Shown here piece after piece: positions 39,395 through 50,224 of a DNA stretch of 64,000 nt (positions are counted from its first letter, which is position 1; each line of letters begins with the position of its first letter). Origin of the DNA: Mycobacterium sp. 1245805.9 (lineage in GTDB: Bacteria; Actinomycetota; Actinomycetes; Mycobacteriales; Mycobacteriaceae). The translations under genes were made by a program, and so were the position numbers. The notes under the pieces were generated by a model, which was given only the letters and a program-made list of their open reading frames with translations, had not been told where the DNA came from and did no database searches. The stretch lies in the NCBI RefSeq assembly GCF_001672915.1, contig NZ_LZKR01000057.1, forward strand, positions 1 to 64,000, read 5' to 3'.

Positions 39395-40027
39395 CTAGCG
39401 TCGCCGCGCCCGGACGTGCCAGAACGCCATTTCGACCGCCTGGCCGTCCAGCTCGCGGCGCACCGTCGCGGGCTCGAGGGAGTCGATTTCCCAGCCGGCC
39501 GAACCGAGGACGTCGCGCAACGTCGCCTCGGACACCGCCGGGCGGGGCCAGTCGTCGTCGCTCCGATTCGCGTCGGAGAAGCAGCTGATCAGCAGCGTCG
39601 CTCCGGGCCTGGTCGCCCGGTGCGCCGCGGCGGCGTAGCGGCGCTTCCCGTCGTCGTCGAGGCAGTGGAACATGCCGCTGTCGACGATCGTGTCGAACGC
39701 TTCGGTGTAGCCCTCGAGCAGCGTGGAGTCGGCCACCGCGAACGTCACCTCGACCCCGGCGTCGTGGGCGCGCCGCTCGGCGGTGACCAGCGCCGTCGGC
39801 GAGATGTCCAGCCCGGTCACGCGGTAGCCGTTGCGCGCCAGATAGATCGCGTTGTCGCCGAGCCCGCAGCCGATGTCGAGGACGTCGCCGTGGACGAAGC
39901 CGCCGGTGTGCCAGGCGACGACATTCTCCTTGGGCGCCTTGGTATCCCACGGCGGTGTGGCCATCGCCGGCATGCCTTCGCCGGGACTCTCACCGCGGTA
40001 GAGCGCGTCGAAATCAAGACCAGTCAT
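39395..40027 (-). CDS. Class I SAM-dependent methyltransferase (Rv1377c-type)
   Basis: 210 residues from ATG 40027. SAM-binding motif I VLDIGCGLGDNAIYLARNG, motif II VTGLDISPTAL, and FDTIVDSGMFHCLDDDG. Resembles thiopurine/tellurite-type small methyltransferases and matches Rv1377c in size. The start is 10 bp after the stop of the HNH-nuclease gene, so both are probably on one LexA-controlled transcript. Confidence 0.88.
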   Translation of the reverse strand: MTGLDFDALYRGESPGEGMPAMATPPWDTKAPKENVVAWHTGGFVHGDVLDIGCGLGDNAIYLARNGYRVTGLDISPTALVTAERRAHDAGVEVTFAVADSTLLEGYTEAFDTIVDSGMFHCLDDDGKRRYAAAAHRATRPGATLLISCFSDANRSDDDWPRPAVSEATLRDVLGSAGWEIDSLEPATVRRELDGQAVEMAFWHVRARRR

Positions 40028-40037
40028 ACCCGCCAGC

Positions 40038-41303
40038 TTAGGCGGCGTGCAGATCGGGCAACGCGATCGCGATCCGGGCTTCGAGCTCACTGACGAATAT
40101 CTCGAACGGCCCGGGCGGCGGCGGCGCGCCGGAGTGGTAACGCATCCCGGTCGGCGTCTCGAATTCGGCTCGGTGCCCGCCCGTTTCGTCGACGGCGGCG
40201 GTGACGCGCCACCCGGGCGCCTCCTTGGCGTAGTTGCAGCGTTCGCACATCCCGAGCCCGTTGGCCGCGCTGGTCGGTCCGCCGTGGCGATGCGGGGTGG
40301 CGTGGTCGTAGTGGCGGATCGGGGCGTCACAGTAAGGCGTGCGACAGCCCTGATCTCGCAGCCCGATGAACGTCGCCAGCCCCTTCGGGAAGCGACGCGC
40401 GCGCGACTCCATGGCGACCAGCGCCCCCGAGCCCGGATGCCGGTAGAGCCGCCGCAGCGTGGCCCGCGACCGGCTATCCGCGACCGCGTCGCTCACCAGC
40501 TGGCGGGCCACCGCCGCCGGGATCGGGCCGTACCCGTCGACGACCGCGGCGCCGTCATCATCGCCGAACAGCATCGCGCCGGGGATCAGCAGGTTGACCG
40601 CGATCGGCTCGGCCGCGTCCGCGGGCCGCCCGGTGATCCGCTCGACCAACGTGTCGGCCATCACCTGGCCGCGCGTGCGGTCGTCGAAGGTGGTGTCGGC
40701 AGCCCGCTTGAGCGCCGCGTACACCGCGACACCCTTGGCGACCGGAAGGAGCGCCGTCACATACGTCATGGTGTCCGGGGCCGGCCGAATCGTCACCGTG
40801 CGTTCGGATTCCGCCTTGGCGGCGCGATCGACCACCGCCTGAGCGTTCAGCCGGTAGGCGATCGCCCGGGCCGCCGCGACGACGCGCGCGTCACCCATCC
40901 CGTCCAGCTTGGATCCGTCGGCACACAGCTCGGAGTCCAGCAGGCGACGGTCCTCGACGTCCAGGCACGCCGATTCGCGCACGATCAGCGTGGCCCGCCA
41001 CTCGGACAACCGTCCGGCCTCGAGAGCGGCCAGCGTGTGCGGCATCTCGTGCACCAGCGCCTTGGCGAAGCCGAGGTAGCGCCCGCCGCGCGCTGGGGAA
41101 TCGCGCCGGGCCAGGGCGATCTCGCTGGCCAGCCCTCGACCGCGCTGGGCGGCGGGCATCCCGGCGGCGGCCTCGTTGGCGCGGCGCAGCGTATCGAGCG
41201 ACGCGGCCGCGCGCGCCTGCTCCGCGGAGGCCGCCGACTTGGACCGCTCCAACTCGGCGATCCGCGCGATGAGCGCCGCCTCGCCGGGATCATGTTCGAA
41301 CAT
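40038..41303 (-). CDS. DUF222 + HNH endonuclease, SOS-controlled (Rv1378c-type)
   Basis: 421 residues. The N-terminal two thirds are a DUF222 (13E12-type) domain; the C terminus has an HNH nuclease: [18 protein letters not shown], then [18 protein letters not shown], with zinc-type cysteines and the His/Asn catalytic set. The start codon ATG (41303-41301) lies within a perfect mycobacterial SOS box, and a TACAAT -10 element is seven bases upstream, implying a leaderless, LexA-repressed mRNA. Position matches Rv1378c, which I recall as DNA-damage inducible. Confidence 0.88.
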   Translation of the reverse strand: MFEHDPGEAALIARIAELERSKSAASAEQARAAASLDTLRRANEAAAGMPAAQRGRGLASEIALARRDSPARGGRYLGFAKALVHEMPHTLAALEAGRLSEWRATLIVRESACLDVEDRRLLDSELCADGSKLDGMGDARVVAAARAIAYRLNAQAVVDRAAKAESERTVTIRPAPDTMTYVTALLPVAKGVAVYAALKRAADTTFDDRTRGQVMADTLVERITGRPADAAEPIAVNLLIPGAMLFGDDDGAAVVDGYGPIPAAVARQLVSDAVADSRSRATLRRLYRHPGSGALVAMESRARRFPKGLATFIGLRDQGCRTPYCDAPIRHYDHATPHRHGGPTSAANGLGMCERCNYAKEAPGWRVTAAVDETGGHRAEFETPTGMRYHSGAPPPPGPFEIFVSELEARIAIALPDLHAA

Positions 41304-41311
41304 ACGTTCGA
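41296..41311. promoter_or_regulatory. LexA (SOS) box over the HNH-nuclease start codon
   Basis: TCGAACATACGTTCGA is a perfect TCGAAC-N4-GTTCGA palindrome, the mycobacterial LexA consensus. It overlaps the start codon at 41301-41303 and abuts the -10 at 41316-41311, so bound LexA would cover the transcription start. Confidence 0.88.
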
Positions 41312-41316
41312 TTGTA
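41311..41316 (-). promoter_or_regulatory. -10 element of the HNH-nuclease promoter
   Basis: Minus strand TACAAT, with seven bases to the ATG at 41303; a leaderless arrangement. Its last base is shared with the LexA box. Confidence 0.6.
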
Positions 41317-41367
41317 CACGAGTCGCCGACACGTTGGGCGCGTTGCGGGCCGCGAAGCGGGAAGTGC

Positions 41368-41373
41368 TACGCT
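41368..41373 (+). promoter_or_regulatory. -10 element of the pyr operon promoter
   Basis: TACGCT at 41368-41373 with a weak TTGCGG at 41343-41348 (19-bp spacer) predicts a start near 41380 and a leader of about 57 nt containing the PyrR element. Confidence 0.45.
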
Positions 41374-41389
41374 GCCGGGCAGTCGACAT

Positions 41390-41425
41390 CCTTTAACGAT
41401 CCGTCCAGAGAGGCGGAGAAGGAGG
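41390..41425 (+). promoter_or_regulatory. PyrR-binding RNA element overlapping the pyrR ribosome site
   Basis: The leader reads CCTTTAACGAT, then CCGTCCAGAGAGGCGG (41401-41416), then AGAAGGAGG. The TCCAGAGAGGC loop is the PyrR recognition core known from pyr leaders, with CCG/CGG closing pairs and an outer CCTT (41390-41393)/AAGG (41419-41422) pairing. The outer stem includes the Shine-Dalgarno AAGGAGG (41419-41425), so PyrR-UMP binding should block translation rather than cause termination. Confidence 0.75.
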
Positions 41426-41436
41426 TCAAGTCTCGT

Positions 41437-41994
41437 ATGTGCGCCGCGGATGACACCGGCCGCGAATTGATGTCGGCGGCCGACGTGAGTCGCACCATTT
41501 CCCGCATCGCGCATCAGATCATCGAAAAGACCGCGCTGGATGGTCCCGACGGACCGCGCGTGGTGCTGCTGGGCATCCCGACCCGCGGCGTGATCCTGGC
41601 CACCCGGCTCGCCACCAACATCCGCGAGTTCAGCGGGGTCGACGTCGCGCACGGCGCCCTGGACATCACCCTCTATCGCGACGACCTCATGCAAAAGCCG
41701 CCGCGCCCGCTGGCGGCCACCTCCATCCCGGCCGGCGGCGTCGACGACGCGCTGGTGATCCTCGTCGACGACGTGCTCTACTCCGGCCGCTCGGTGCGCT
41801 CGGCCCTGGACGCGCTACGCGACGTGGGCCGGCCGCGGGCGGTGCAACTGGCGGTGCTGGTCGACCGCGGCCACCGCGAACTGCCGCTGCGCGCCGACTA
41901 CGTCGGCAAGAACGTGCCGACCTCGCGCGCCGAGAGCGTGCACGTGCAGCTCAGTGAGCACGACGGCCGCGACGGGGTGGTGATCTCGCGATGA
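41437..41994 (+). CDS. pyrR: PyrR: pyr operon RNA-binding regulator / uracil phosphoribosyltransferase
   Basis: 185 residues from ATG 41437, 11 bp after AAGGAGG. Phosphoribosyltransferase fold; PRPP loop [21 protein letters not shown] is intact. RNA-binding residues should lie in the [11 protein letters not shown] and RDDL...RPL regions. Binds UMP/UTP-dependent leader RNA and represses pyr genes. Orthologue Rv1379 is slightly longer at the N terminus. First gene of a seven-gene operon; overlaps pyrB by ATGA. Confidence 0.95.
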   Translation: MCAADDTGRELMSAADVSRTISRIAHQIIEKTALDGPDGPRVVLLGIPTRGVILATRLATNIREFSGVDVAHGALDITLYRDDLMQKPPRPLAATSIPAGGVDDALVILVDDVLYSGRSVRSALDALRDVGRPRAVQLAVLVDRGHRELPLRADYVGKNVPTSRAESVHVQLSEHDGRDGVVISR

Positions 41995-42935
41995 CGCGCC
42001 ACCTGCTGGCCGCCGGCGACCTGAGCCGCGACGACGCCACCGCGATCCTCGACGACGCGGACCGGTTCGCGCAGGCGCTGGTCGGCCGCGAGATCAAGAA
42101 GTTGCCGACGCTGCGCGGCCGCACCGTCGTCACGATGTTCTACGAGAACTCCACCCGCACCCGGGTCTCCTTCGAGGTGGCCGGCAAGTGGATGAGCGCC
42201 GACGTGATCAACGTCAGCGCCGCCGGATCGTCGGTGGGCAAGGGCGAGTCACTGCGCGACACCGCGCTGACGCTGCGCGCGGCCGGCGCCGACGCGCTGA
42301 TCATCCGCCACCCCGCGTCCGGCGCCGCGCACCTGCTCGCCGACTGGACTTGCAGCAATGGCGACGGCCCGTCGGTGATCAACGCCGGGGACGGCACCCA
42401 CGAGCACCCCACGCAGGCGCTGCTGGACGCGTTGACCGTCCGCCAGCGGCTCGGCGGCATCGAGGGCCGGCGCGTCGTGATCGTCGGCGACATCCTGCAC
42501 AGCCGGGTCGCCCGCTCCAACGTCATGCTGCTGGCCACCCTGGGCGCCGAGGTGGTGCTGGTCGCGCCGCCGACGCTGCTGCCGGTCGGGGTCGACGGCT
42601 GGCCGGCCACCGTCAGCTACGACTTCGACGCCGAGCTGCCCGCCGCCGCCGCGGTGCTGATGCTGCGCGTGCAGGCCGAGCGGATGAACGGCGGCTTCTT
42701 CCCGTCGGTGCGCGAATACTCGGTCCGCTACGGGCTTTCCGAGCGGCGCCAGGCGATGCTGCCCGGCCACGCCGTGGTGCTGCACCCGGGGCCGATGGTG
42801 CGCGGCATGGAGATCTCGTCGTCGGTGGCGGACTCGTCGCAATCGGCTGTGCTGCAACAGGTTTCGAACGGAGTGCATGTGCGGATGGCGGTGCTGTTCC
42901 ATGTGCTGGTCGGGGCGGAGGACATCGCGGCATGA
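41991..42935 (+). CDS. pyrB: Aspartate carbamoyltransferase catalytic subunit
   Basis: Condenses carbamoyl phosphate with aspartate. 314 residues. Carbamoyl-phosphate motif [13 protein letters not shown] near residue 50, then [11 protein letters not shown] and [17 protein letters not shown]; the aspartate loop and C-terminal [11 protein letters not shown] are present. No pyrI regulatory chain nearby. Overlaps pyrR and pyrC by four bases each. Confidence 0.97.
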   Translation: MTRHLLAAGDLSRDDATAILDDADRFAQALVGREIKKLPTLRGRTVVTMFYENSTRTRVSFEVAGKWMSADVINVSAAGSSVGKGESLRDTALTLRAAGADALIIRHPASGAAHLLADWTCSNGDGPSVINAGDGTHEHPTQALLDALTVRQRLGGIEGRRVVIVGDILHSRVARSNVMLLATLGAEVVLVAPPTLLPVGVDGWPATVSYDFDAELPAAAAVLMLRVQAERMNGGFFPSVREYSVRYGLSERRQAMLPGHAVVLHPGPMVRGMEISSSVADSSQSAVLQQVSNGVHVRMAVLFHVLVGAEDIAA

Positions 42936-44224
42936 GCGTGCTGATCCGCGGGGTGCGGCTCTACGGCGAAGGCGACCGGGTCGACGTGCTGGTCGATGAC
43001 GGTCAGATCGCGGACATCGGGCCGAAACTCGAGATCCCCGACACGGCCGACGTGATCGACGCGACCGGCCAGGTGCTGCTGCCCGGGTTCGTCGACCTGC
43101 ACACCCACCTGCGCGAGCCGGGCCGCGAATACGCCGAGGACATCGAAACCGGTTCGGCAGCAGCGGCTTTGGGCGGCTACACGGCCGTGTTCGCGATGGC
43201 CAACACCAATCCCGTTGCCGACAGCCCGGTGGTCACCGACCACGTCTGGCATCGCGGCCAGCAGGTCGGGCTTGTCGACGTGCATCCCGTCGGCGCCGTC
43301 ACCGTCGGGCTGGCCGGGGCCGAGCTCACCGAAATGGGCATGATGGCCGCCGGCGCCGCGCAGGTGCGGATGTTCTCCGACGACGGCATCTGCGTGCACG
43401 ACCCGCTGATCATGCGCCGCGCCCTGGAGTACGCCACCGGCCTGGGGGTGCTGATCGCCCAGCACGCCGAGGAGCCCAGGCTGACCGTCGGCGCCGTCGC
43501 GCACGAGGGCCCGACGGCGGCGCGGCTGGGACTCGCCGGGTGGCCCCGGGCAGCCGAGGAATCGATCGTCGCCCGCGACGCGCTGCTGGCCCGCGACGCC
43601 GGTGCCCGGGTGCACATCTGCCACGCCTCCACCGCGGGCACCGTCGAGATCGTGAAATGGGCCAAGGAACAAGGCATCTCGATCACCGCCGAGGTCACCC
43701 CGCACCACCTGCTGCTCGACGACAGCCGGCTGGCCAACTACGAGGGCGTGAACCGGGTCAACCCGCCGCTGCGCGAGGCCGCCGACGCCGTCGCGCTGCG
43801 TCAGGCGCTGGCCGACGGGGTAATCGACTGTGTGGCTACCGACCATGCCCCGCACGCCGAACACGAGAAGTGCGTCGAGTTCTCGGCGGCGCGCCCCGGC
43901 ATGCTGGGGCTGCAGACCGCGCTGTCGGTGGTGGCGCAGACGATGGTGGCACCCGGGCTGTTGACCTGGCGCGATGTGGCGCGGGTGATGAGCGAGAACC
44001 CGGCGCGCATCGTCGGGTTGCCCGACCACGGGCGCCCGCTGGAGGTGGGGGAGCCGGCCAACCTGACCGTCGTGGACCCGGACGCGACGTGGACGGTCGC
44101 CGGGTCGGACCTGGCCAGCCGGTCGGCCAACACGCCGTACGAGTCAATGACGTTGCCCGCCACCGTGACCGCGACCCTGCTGCGCGGAAAGGTCACCGCG
44201 CGGGACGGGAAGAGCCCGGCATGA
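42932..44224 (+). CDS. pyrC: Dihydroorotase
   Basis: 430 residues from ATG 42932, the same as Rv1381. Reversible cyclisation of carbamoyl aspartate. Zinc ligands in [22 protein letters not shown] and HICHAS, and the catalytic aspartate in [12 protein letters not shown]. Class I multi-domain type amidohydrolase ending in a beta-domain ([15 protein letters not shown]). A larger frame from 42188 overlaps pyrB and is rejected. Confidence 0.97.
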   Translation: MSVLIRGVRLYGEGDRVDVLVDDGQIADIGPKLEIPDTADVIDATGQVLLPGFVDLHTHLREPGREYAEDIETGSAAAALGGYTAVFAMANTNPVADSPVVTDHVWHRGQQVGLVDVHPVGAVTVGLAGAELTEMGMMAAGAAQVRMFSDDGICVHDPLIMRRALEYATGLGVLIAQHAEEPRLTVGAVAHEGPTAARLGLAGWPRAAEESIVARDALLARDAGARVHICHASTAGTVEIVKWAKEQGISITAEVTPHHLLLDDSRLANYEGVNRVNPPLREAADAVALRQALADGVIDCVATDHAPHAEHEKCVEFSAARPGMLGLQTALSVVAQTMVAPGLLTWRDVARVMSENPARIVGLPDHGRPLEVGEPANLTVVDPDATWTVAGSDLASRSANTPYESMTLPATVTATLLRGKVTARDGKSPA

Positions 44225-44730
44225 ATTCCGGCACGCTGGTGGGGTCGCTGATCTTCGCGGCCGTGCTGGTGGTCGTGATAACGGTGCTCATCCAGCTGAT
44301 CATGCGCTCCTGGCAGCGGCGCGGGCAGCGGCAGGAGCAGTTGATCGGCGAGCTGCCCGACCTGCCCGACAAGGTGGGGGCCGCGACCATCACCACCCGC
44401 GGCCACTATTGCGGCTCCATGATGGCGCCCGACTGGAGCGAGCGGATCGCGGCCGGCGATCTGGGTTTCCGCAGCAAGGCGGTGATGACCCGCTATCACG
44501 AGGGGATCATGGTGGAAAGGCTGCGGGCCCAACCCATTTGGATTCCCCAGGCCTCGATCGAGGGCATCCGCATGGAGCGCCGAATGGCGGGTAGGGTCGC
44601 GCCCCGCACCGGAATATTGGCGATCCGGTGGCGGCTGCCTTCGGGAACCGAGATCGACACCGCGTTTCGCGCGAACCACCGCGACGAGTACGACGCCTGG
44701 CTGGAGGGCCAGGAGAAGGGGGCCGCGTGA
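44221..44730 (+). CDS. Rv1382-type membrane protein in the pyr operon
   Basis: 169 residues. One N-terminal membrane helix ([19 protein letters not shown]) with a cytoplasmic domain of mainly beta strands ([37 protein letters not shown]) that looks PH-like. Not a known pyrimidine enzyme, yet it is interlocked by ATGA overlaps with pyrC and carA, so expression is strictly tied to the pathway. Function unknown. Confidence 0.88.
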   Translation: MNSGTLVGSLIFAAVLVVVITVLIQLIMRSWQRRGQRQEQLIGELPDLPDKVGAATITTRGHYCGSMMAPDWSERIAAGDLGFRSKAVMTRYHEGIMVERLRAQPIWIPQASIEGIRMERRMAGRVAPRTGILAIRWRLPSGTEIDTAFRANHRDEYDAWLEGQEKGAA

Positions 44731-45845
44731 CTAAAGCTGTGCTGGTTCTGGAAGACGGGCGCGTCTTCACCGGAACGCCGTTCGGCAAGGTCGGCCAGAC
44801 GCTCGGGGAGGCCGTGTTCTCCACCGGCATGTCCGGCTACCAGGAGACGCTGACCGACCCCAGCTATCACCGCCAGATCGTCGTGGCCACCGCGCCGCAG
44901 ATCGGCAACACCGGCTGGAACGACGAGGACGCCGAAAGCCGCGGCGACAAGATCTGGGTCGCCGGCTACGCGGTGCGCGACCCGTCGCCGCGCGCCTCCA
45001 ACTGGCGCGCCACCGGCACGCTGGAGGACGAGCTGGCCCGGCAGGGCGTCGTCGGCATCGCCGGCATCGACACCCGGGCGGTGGTGCGGCACTTGCGCAG
45101 CCGCGGCTCGATGAAGGCGGGGATCTTCTCCGGCGACGCGCTGGCCGAGCCGGCCGAGTTGCAGGAGCGGGTGCGGGGCCAGCAGTCGATGCTGGGCGCC
45201 GACCTGGCCGGCGAGGTCAGCACCGACGGCGCCTACGTCGTGGAACCCGAAGTGCCGCACCGGTTCACGGTGGCCGCCCTCGACCTGGGGATCAAGACCA
45301 ACACACCCCGAAACTTCTCCCGGCGCGGCATCCGCAGCCACGTGCTGCCCGCTTCGGCGACCTTCGAGCAGATCGCCGACATCAGCCCCGACGGCGTGTT
45401 CCTGTCCAACGGCCCGGGCGACCCCGCTACCGCCGACCACGTCGTTGAGCTCACCCGCGAGGTGCTGGGCGCCGGAATCCCGTTGTTCGGCATCTGTTTC
45501 GGCAACCAGATCCTCGGCCGGGCCCTGGGCCTGTCCACCTACAAGATGGTCTTCGGGCACCGCGGCATCAACGTCCCGGTCATCGACCACGCCACCGGGC
45601 GGGTCGCGGTGACCGCACAGAACCACGGCTTCGCGCTCGAAGGCGAGGCGGGCCAGTCCTTCGACACGCCGTTCGGCCCGGCGATCGTCAGCCACACCTG
45701 CGCCAACGACGGGGTGGTGGAAGGCGTCAAACTCGCCGACGGCAAGGCGTTTTCGGTGCAATACCACCCCGAGGCCGCCGCCGGCCCGCACGACGCGGAG
45801 TACCTGTTCGACCAATTCGTCGACCTGATGGCAGGGGGACGCTAG
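44727..45845 (+). CDS. carA: Carbamoyl-phosphate synthase small subunit
   Basis: 372 residues from GTG 44727. Glutamine amidotransferase supplying ammonia to CarB. N-terminal CPSase domain ([29 protein letters not shown]) and class I amidotransferase domain with nucleophile [11 protein letters not shown], and His/Glu in [13 protein letters not shown]. The TAG stop lies in the first copy of a 17-bp duplication flanking a 95-bp insertion before carB. Confidence 0.97.
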   Translation: MTKAVLVLEDGRVFTGTPFGKVGQTLGEAVFSTGMSGYQETLTDPSYHRQIVVATAPQIGNTGWNDEDAESRGDKIWVAGYAVRDPSPRASNWRATGTLEDELARQGVVGIAGIDTRAVVRHLRSRGSMKAGIFSGDALAEPAELQERVRGQQSMLGADLAGEVSTDGAYVVEPEVPHRFTVAALDLGIKTNTPRNFSRRGIRSHVLPASATFEQIADISPDGVFLSNGPGDPATADHVVELTREVLGAGIPLFGICFGNQILGRALGLSTYKMVFGHRGINVPVIDHATGRVAVTAQNHGFALEGEAGQSFDTPFGPAIVSHTCANDGVVEGVKLADGKAFSVQYHPEAAAGPHDAEYLFDQFVDLMAGGR

Positions 45846-45945
45846 TGCCGGCTTTCCACGCGAGCGTGCGTGTTTGTACGGCGACACGCCGTAATACCTG
45901 TACATCTGCGCACCCTCGCGCCGAGAGAGGGGGACGCTAGTGCCG
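45834..45945. repeat. 95-bp palindromic insertion duplicating the carA/carB junction
   Basis: GGGGGACGCTAGTGCCG occurs at 45834-45850 (containing the carA stop) and at 45929-45945 (containing the carB start). Between them lies a hairpin-rich unit: outer arms CGCGAGCGTGCG (45859-45870) and CGCACCCTCGCG (45909-45920), one mismatch, and an inner perfect hairpin TACGGCG-ACA-CGCCGTA (45877-45893). The first copy preserves a TAGTG stop/start overlap, the probable ancestral junction. This resembles MIRU-type insertions at overlapping stop/start codons. Confidence 0.8.
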
Positions 45946-48900
45946 CGCCGCACCGACTTGCACCACGTGCTGGTGATCGGCTCGGGGCCGATCGTGATCG
46001 GGCAGGCCTGCGAGTTCGACTACTCGGGCACCCAGGCTTGCCGGGTGCTGCGCGCCGAGGGCCTGCAGGTGAGCCTGGTCAATTCGAACCCGGCCACCAT
46101 CATGACCGACCCCGAGTTCGCCGATCACACCTACGTCGAACCCATCACGCCGGCGTTCGTCGAGCGGGTGATCGCCCAACAGGCGGAGCGCGGCAACAAG
46201 ATCGACGCCCTGCTGGCCACCCTGGGCGGGCAGACCGCGCTGAACACCGCGGTCGCGCTGTACGAGAACGGGGCGCTGGAGCGCTACGGCGTCGAGCTGA
46301 TCGGCGCCGACTTCGACGCCATCCAGCGTGGCGAGGACCGGCAGCGGTTCAAGGACATCGTCGCCAAGGTCGGCGGTGAATCCGCCCGCAGCCGAGTGTG
46401 TTTCACGATGGACGAGGTCCGCGAGACCGTCGCAGAGGTCGGCCTGCCGGTGGTGGTGCGGCCCAGCTTCACCATGGGCGGCCTGGGCTCGGGCATGGCG
46501 CACTCCGCCGAGGAGGTCGACCGGATGGCCGGCGCCGGGCTGGCCGCCTCGCCCAGCGCGAACGTGCTCATCGAGGAATCGATCTACGGCTGGAAGGAAT
46601 TCGAGCTCGAGCTGATGCGCGACGGCCACGACAACGTGGTGGTGGTGTGCTCGATCGAGAACGTCGACCCGATGGGCGTGCACACCGGCGACTCGGTGAC
46701 CGTCGCGCCCGCGATGACGCTGACCGACCGGGAATACCAGCGGATGCGCGACCTGGGCATCGCGATCCTGCGCGAGGTCGGCGTCGACACCGGCGGCTGC
46801 AACATCCAGTTCGCGGTCAACCCGCGCGACGGCCGGCTGATCGTCGTCGAGATGAACCCGCGGGTGTCGCGGTCCAGCGCGCTGGCGTCCAAGGCCACCG
46901 GCTTTCCGATCGCCAAGATCGCCGCCAAGCTGGCCATCGGCTACACCCTCGACGAGATCCTCAACGACATCACCAAGGAGACACCGGCCTGCTTCGAGCC
47001 GACGCTGGACTACGTCGTCGTCAAGGCCCCGCGGTTCGCGTTCGAGAAGTTCCCCGGCGCCGACCCCACCCTGACCACCACCATGAAGTCCGTCGGCGAG
47101 GCGATGTCGTTGGGCCGCAACTTCATCGAGGCGCTCGGCAAGGTGATGCGCTCCCTGGAGACCGGCCGCGCCGGCTTCTGGACCGCCCCCGACGACCGGG
47201 GCGACATCGACGAGGTCCTGACCCGGCTGCGGACGCCGACCGAGGGCCGGCTCTACGACATCGAGCTGGCGCTGCGGCTGGGCGCCTCGGTCGAGCGGGT
47301 CGCCGAGGCCAGCGGGGTCGACCCGTGGTTCGTCGCACAGATCGGCGAGCTGATCGGGCTGCGCGCCCGGCTGGTCGACGCCCCGGTGCTCGACGCCGAG
47401 CTGCTGCGGCGGGCCAAACACAGCGGGCTCTCGGACCGCCAGATCGCCGCGCTGCGGCCGGAATTGGCGGGGGAGAACGGGGTGCGCTCGCTGCGCGAGC
47501 GCCTCGGCATCCACCCCGTGTACAAGACGGTGGACACCTGCGCCGCGGAGTTCGAGGCCAAGACGCCCTACCACTACAGCAGCTACGAGCTGGACCCCGC
47601 CGCCGAGACAGAAGTGGCCCCGCAGACCGACAAACCCAAGGTGCTGATCCTGGGTTCGGGCCCCAACCGCATCGGTCAGGGCATCGAATTCGACTACAGC
47701 TGCGTGCACGCGGCAACGACGTTGTCCCAGGCCGGTTTCGAGACCGTGATGGTCAACTGCAACCCGGAGACGGTGTCCACCGACTACGACACCGCCGACC
47801 GGCTGTATTTCGAGCCGCTGACCTTCGAGGACGTGCTCGAGGTGTTCCACGCCGAAACGCAGTCGGGGACCGGCGGCCCCGGGGTGGTGGGGGTCATCGT
47901 GCAGCTCGGCGGGCAGACGCCGCTGGGGCTGGCGCAGCGGCTCTTCGACGCCGGGGTCCCGATCGTCGGCACCCCGCCGGAGGCCATCGACCTGGCCGAG
48001 GACCGCGGCGCCTTCGGCGACGTGTTGGCCGCGGCCGGGTTGCCGGCGCCGAAGTACGGCATGGCAACGACTTTCGCGCAGGCCCGCCGCATCGCCGAGG
48101 ACATCGGCTACCCGGTGCTGGTGCGGCCGTCCTACGTGCTCGGCGGCCGCGGCATGGAGATCGTCTACGACGAGGAGACGCTGGAGGGCTACATCACCCG
48201 CGCCACCGCGCTCTCGCCCGAGCACCCGGTGCTCGTCGACCGCTTCCTCGAGGACGCGGTGGAGATCGACGTCGACGCCCTGTGCGACGGCTCGGAGGTC
48301 TACATCGGCGGCATCATGGAACACATCGAGGAGGCCGGCATCCACTCCGGCGACTCGGCTTGCGCGCTGCCCCCGGTCACGCTGGGCCGCAGCGACATCG
48401 AGAAGGTGCGCCGCGCCACCGAGGCCATCGCCCACGGCATCGGCGTCGTCGGGTTGCTCAACGTGCAGTACGCGCTCAAGGACGACGTGCTCTACGTGCT
48501 CGAGGCCAACCCGCGGGCCAGCCGCACGGTGCCGTTCGTCTCCAAGGCGACCGCGATCCCGCTCGCCAAGGCCTGCGCGCGGATCATGTTGGGTGCCACC
48601 ATCTCCCAGCTGCGCGACGAGGGCCTGCTGGCCGCGACCTGCGACGGCGCCCACGCGCCGCCGCAGGCGCCGATCGCGGTCAAGGAGGCCGTGCTGCCGT
48701 TCCACCGCTTCCGCCGCGCCGACGGCGCCGCCATCGACTCGCTGCTCGGCCCGGAGATGAAATCGACGGGCGAGGTGATGGGCATCGACCGCGACTTCGG
48801 CAGCGCCTTCGCCAAGAGCCAGACCGCCGCCTACGGATCGCTGCCGGCCGGCGGGACGATCTTCGTGTCGGTCGCCAACCGGGACAAGCGGTCACTGGTG

Positions 48901-49293
48901 TTCCCGGTCAAGCGGCTGGCCGACCTCGGTTTCCGGGTGCTGGCCACCGAGGGCACCGCGGAGATGTTGCGCCGCAACGGGATTCCCTGCGACGAGGTCC
49001 GCAAGCACTTCGAGCCGCCGCAGCCCGGCCGCCCCGCGATGTCGGCCGTCGACGCGATCAAGGCCGGCGAGGTCAACATGGTGATCAACACGCCGTTCGG
49101 CAACTCCGGCCCGCGCATCGACGGCTACGAGATCCGCTCGGCCGCGGTGTCGGTCAACATCCCCTGCGTCACCACGGTGCAGGGCGCATCGGCCGCCGTG
49201 CAGGGCATCGAGGCGGGCATCCGCGGCGACATCGGCGTGCGCTCGCTGCAGGAGCTGCACAGCGCGATCGCGCCGGCTGGCGGCTCCCAATGA
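45940..49293 (+). CDS. carB: Carbamoyl-phosphate synthase large subunit
   Basis: 1117 residues from GTG 45940. Two homologous ATP-grasp halves: [21 protein letters not shown] near residue 10 and [20 protein letters not shown] near residue 570, each with its ATP-binding and metal motifs ([38 protein letters not shown]). The C-terminal allosteric MGS-like domain ([28 protein letters not shown]) binds UMP or related effectors. Overlaps pyrF by ATGA. Confidence 0.97.
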   Translation: MPRRTDLHHVLVIGSGPIVIGQACEFDYSGTQACRVLRAEGLQVSLVNSNPATIMTDPEFADHTYVEPITPAFVERVIAQQAERGNKIDALLATLGGQTALNTAVALYENGALERYGVELIGADFDAIQRGEDRQRFKDIVAKVGGESARSRVCFTMDEVRETVAEVGLPVVVRPSFTMGGLGSGMAHSAEEVDRMAGAGLAASPSANVLIEESIYGWKEFELELMRDGHDNVVVVCSIENVDPMGVHTGDSVTVAPAMTLTDREYQRMRDLGIAILREVGVDTGGCNIQFAVNPRDGRLIVVEMNPRVSRSSALASKATGFPIAKIAAKLAIGYTLDEILNDITKETPACFEPTLDYVVVKAPRFAFEKFPGADPTLTTTMKSVGEAMSLGRNFIEALGKVMRSLETGRAGFWTAPDDRGDIDEVLTRLRTPTEGRLYDIELALRLGASVERVAEASGVDPWFVAQIGELIGLRARLVDAPVLDAELLRRAKHSGLSDRQIAALRPELAGENGVRSLRERLGIHPVYKTVDTCAAEFEAKTPYHYSSYELDPAAETEVAPQTDKPKVLILGSGPNRIGQGIEFDYSCVHAATTLSQAGFETVMVNCNPETVSTDYDTADRLYFEPLTFEDVLEVFHAETQSGTGGPGVVGVIVQLGGQTPLGLAQRLFDAGVPIVGTPPEAIDLAEDRGAFGDVLAAAGLPAPKYGMATTFAQARRIAEDIGYPVLVRPSYVLGGRGMEIVYDEETLEGYITRATALSPEHPVLVDRFLEDAVEIDVDALCDGSEVYIGGIMEHIEEAGIHSGDSACALPPVTLGRSDIEKVRRATEAIAHGIGVVGLLNVQYALKDDVLYVLEANPRASRTVPFVSKATAIPLAKACARIMLGATISQLRDEGLLAATCDGAHAPPQAPIAVKEAVLPFHRFRRADGAAIDSLLGPEMKSTGEVMGIDRDFGSAFAKSQTAAYGSLPAGGTIFVSVANRDKRSLVFPVKRLADLGFRVLATEGTAEMLRRNGIPCDEVRKHFEPPQPGRPAMSAVDAIKAGEVNMVINTPFGNSGPRIDGYEIRSAAVSVNIPCVTTVQGASAAVQGIEAGIRGDIGVRSLQELHSAIAPAGGSQ

Positions 49294-50117
49294 CCGGATT
49301 CGGTGCCCGGCTGGCGGCGGCGAAGCTCAGCCGCGGCCCGCTGTGCCTGGGCATCGACCCGCACCCGGAGCTGCTGCGGGCGTGGGACCTGCCCACCACG
49401 GCCGACGGCCTGGCCGCGTTCTGCGACGTCTGCATCGAGGCGTTCGCCGGATTCGCGGTCGTCAAGCCCCAGGTGGCGTTCTTCGAGGCCTACGGCGCCG
49501 CCGGATACGCGGTCCTGGAACGCACCATCGCCGCGCTGCGCTCGGCCGGGGTGCTGGTCCTGGCCGACGCCAAGCGCGGCGACATCGGGACGACCATGGC
49601 GGCCTACGCCGCGGCCTGGGCCGGCGACTCGCCGCTGGCCGCCGACGCGGTGACCGCCTCGCCCTACCTGGGCTTCGGGTCGCTGCGCCCGCTGCTGGAG
49701 GCCGCCGCGGCCAACGACCGGGGCGTGTTCGTGCTGGCGGCGACGTCCAACCCGGAGGGCGGCACCGTGCAGCGCGCCGAATTCGACGGCCGCACGGTGT
49801 CCCAGCTGATCATCGACCAGGCGGCGGTGGTCAACCGTTCGGCCAACCCGACCGAGCCCGGCTACGTCGGCGTGGTGCTCGGCGCGACCGTCTTCGAGGC
49901 GCCCGACGTCAGCGAGCTGGGCGGACCGGTGCTGGTGCCCGGCGTCGGGGTGCAGGGCGGACGGCCCGAGGCGCTCCGCGGCCTCGGCGGGGCCGCCCCC
50001 GGCCAGCTGCTGCCCGCGGTGGCGCGTGAGGTGCTGCGGGCCGGCCCCAGCGTGGCGGACCTGCGCGCGGCCGGCCAACGGATGCTGGACTCCGTCGCCT
50101 ACCTCGCGGCCCTGTAG
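49290..50117 (+). CDS. pyrF: Orotidine 5'-phosphate decarboxylase, type 2
   Basis: 275 residues from ATG 49290. Produces UMP. TIM-barrel with the catalytic motif [18 protein letters not shown]-terminal [12 protein letters not shown] and phosphate-binding [13 protein letters not shown]. Type 2 (longer) family as in Rv1385. Last gene of the pyr operon. The 107 bp to the convergent regulator gene holds only a weak GGGCG/CGCCC inverted repeat and no clear terminator. Confidence 0.96.
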   Translation: MTGFGARLAAAKLSRGPLCLGIDPHPELLRAWDLPTTADGLAAFCDVCIEAFAGFAVVKPQVAFFEAYGAAGYAVLERTIAALRSAGVLVLADAKRGDIGTTMAAYAAAWAGDSPLAADAVTASPYLGFGSLRPLLEAAAANDRGVFVLAATSNPEGGTVQRAEFDGRTVSQLIIDQAAVVNRSANPTEPGYVGVVLGATVFEAPDVSELGGPVLVPGVGVQGGRPEALRGLGGAAPGQLLPAVAREVLRAGPSVADLRAAGQRMLDSVAYLAAL

Positions 50118-50224
50118 GCCGCTTGGGTGTGAATCCTTGGCTTTCAAAGTGAGCTGAGGGCGCAAATCCGGCCGCTTTTCCGCCCCCACTGCACACGCAA
50201 AGCCGTCAGCGCACGCTCAGCGCG

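Noticed and set aside
45937..48705. 922-codon minus-strand frame across carB
   Set aside because: Exact shadow of the carB codons; composition rich in Arg, Gly, His and Val with no domain.
46398..50117. 1239-codon plus-strand frame overlapping carB and reading into pyrF
   Set aside because: Only the last 275 codons (pyrF) are real; the first part is an out-of-frame, Arg-rich reading of carB.
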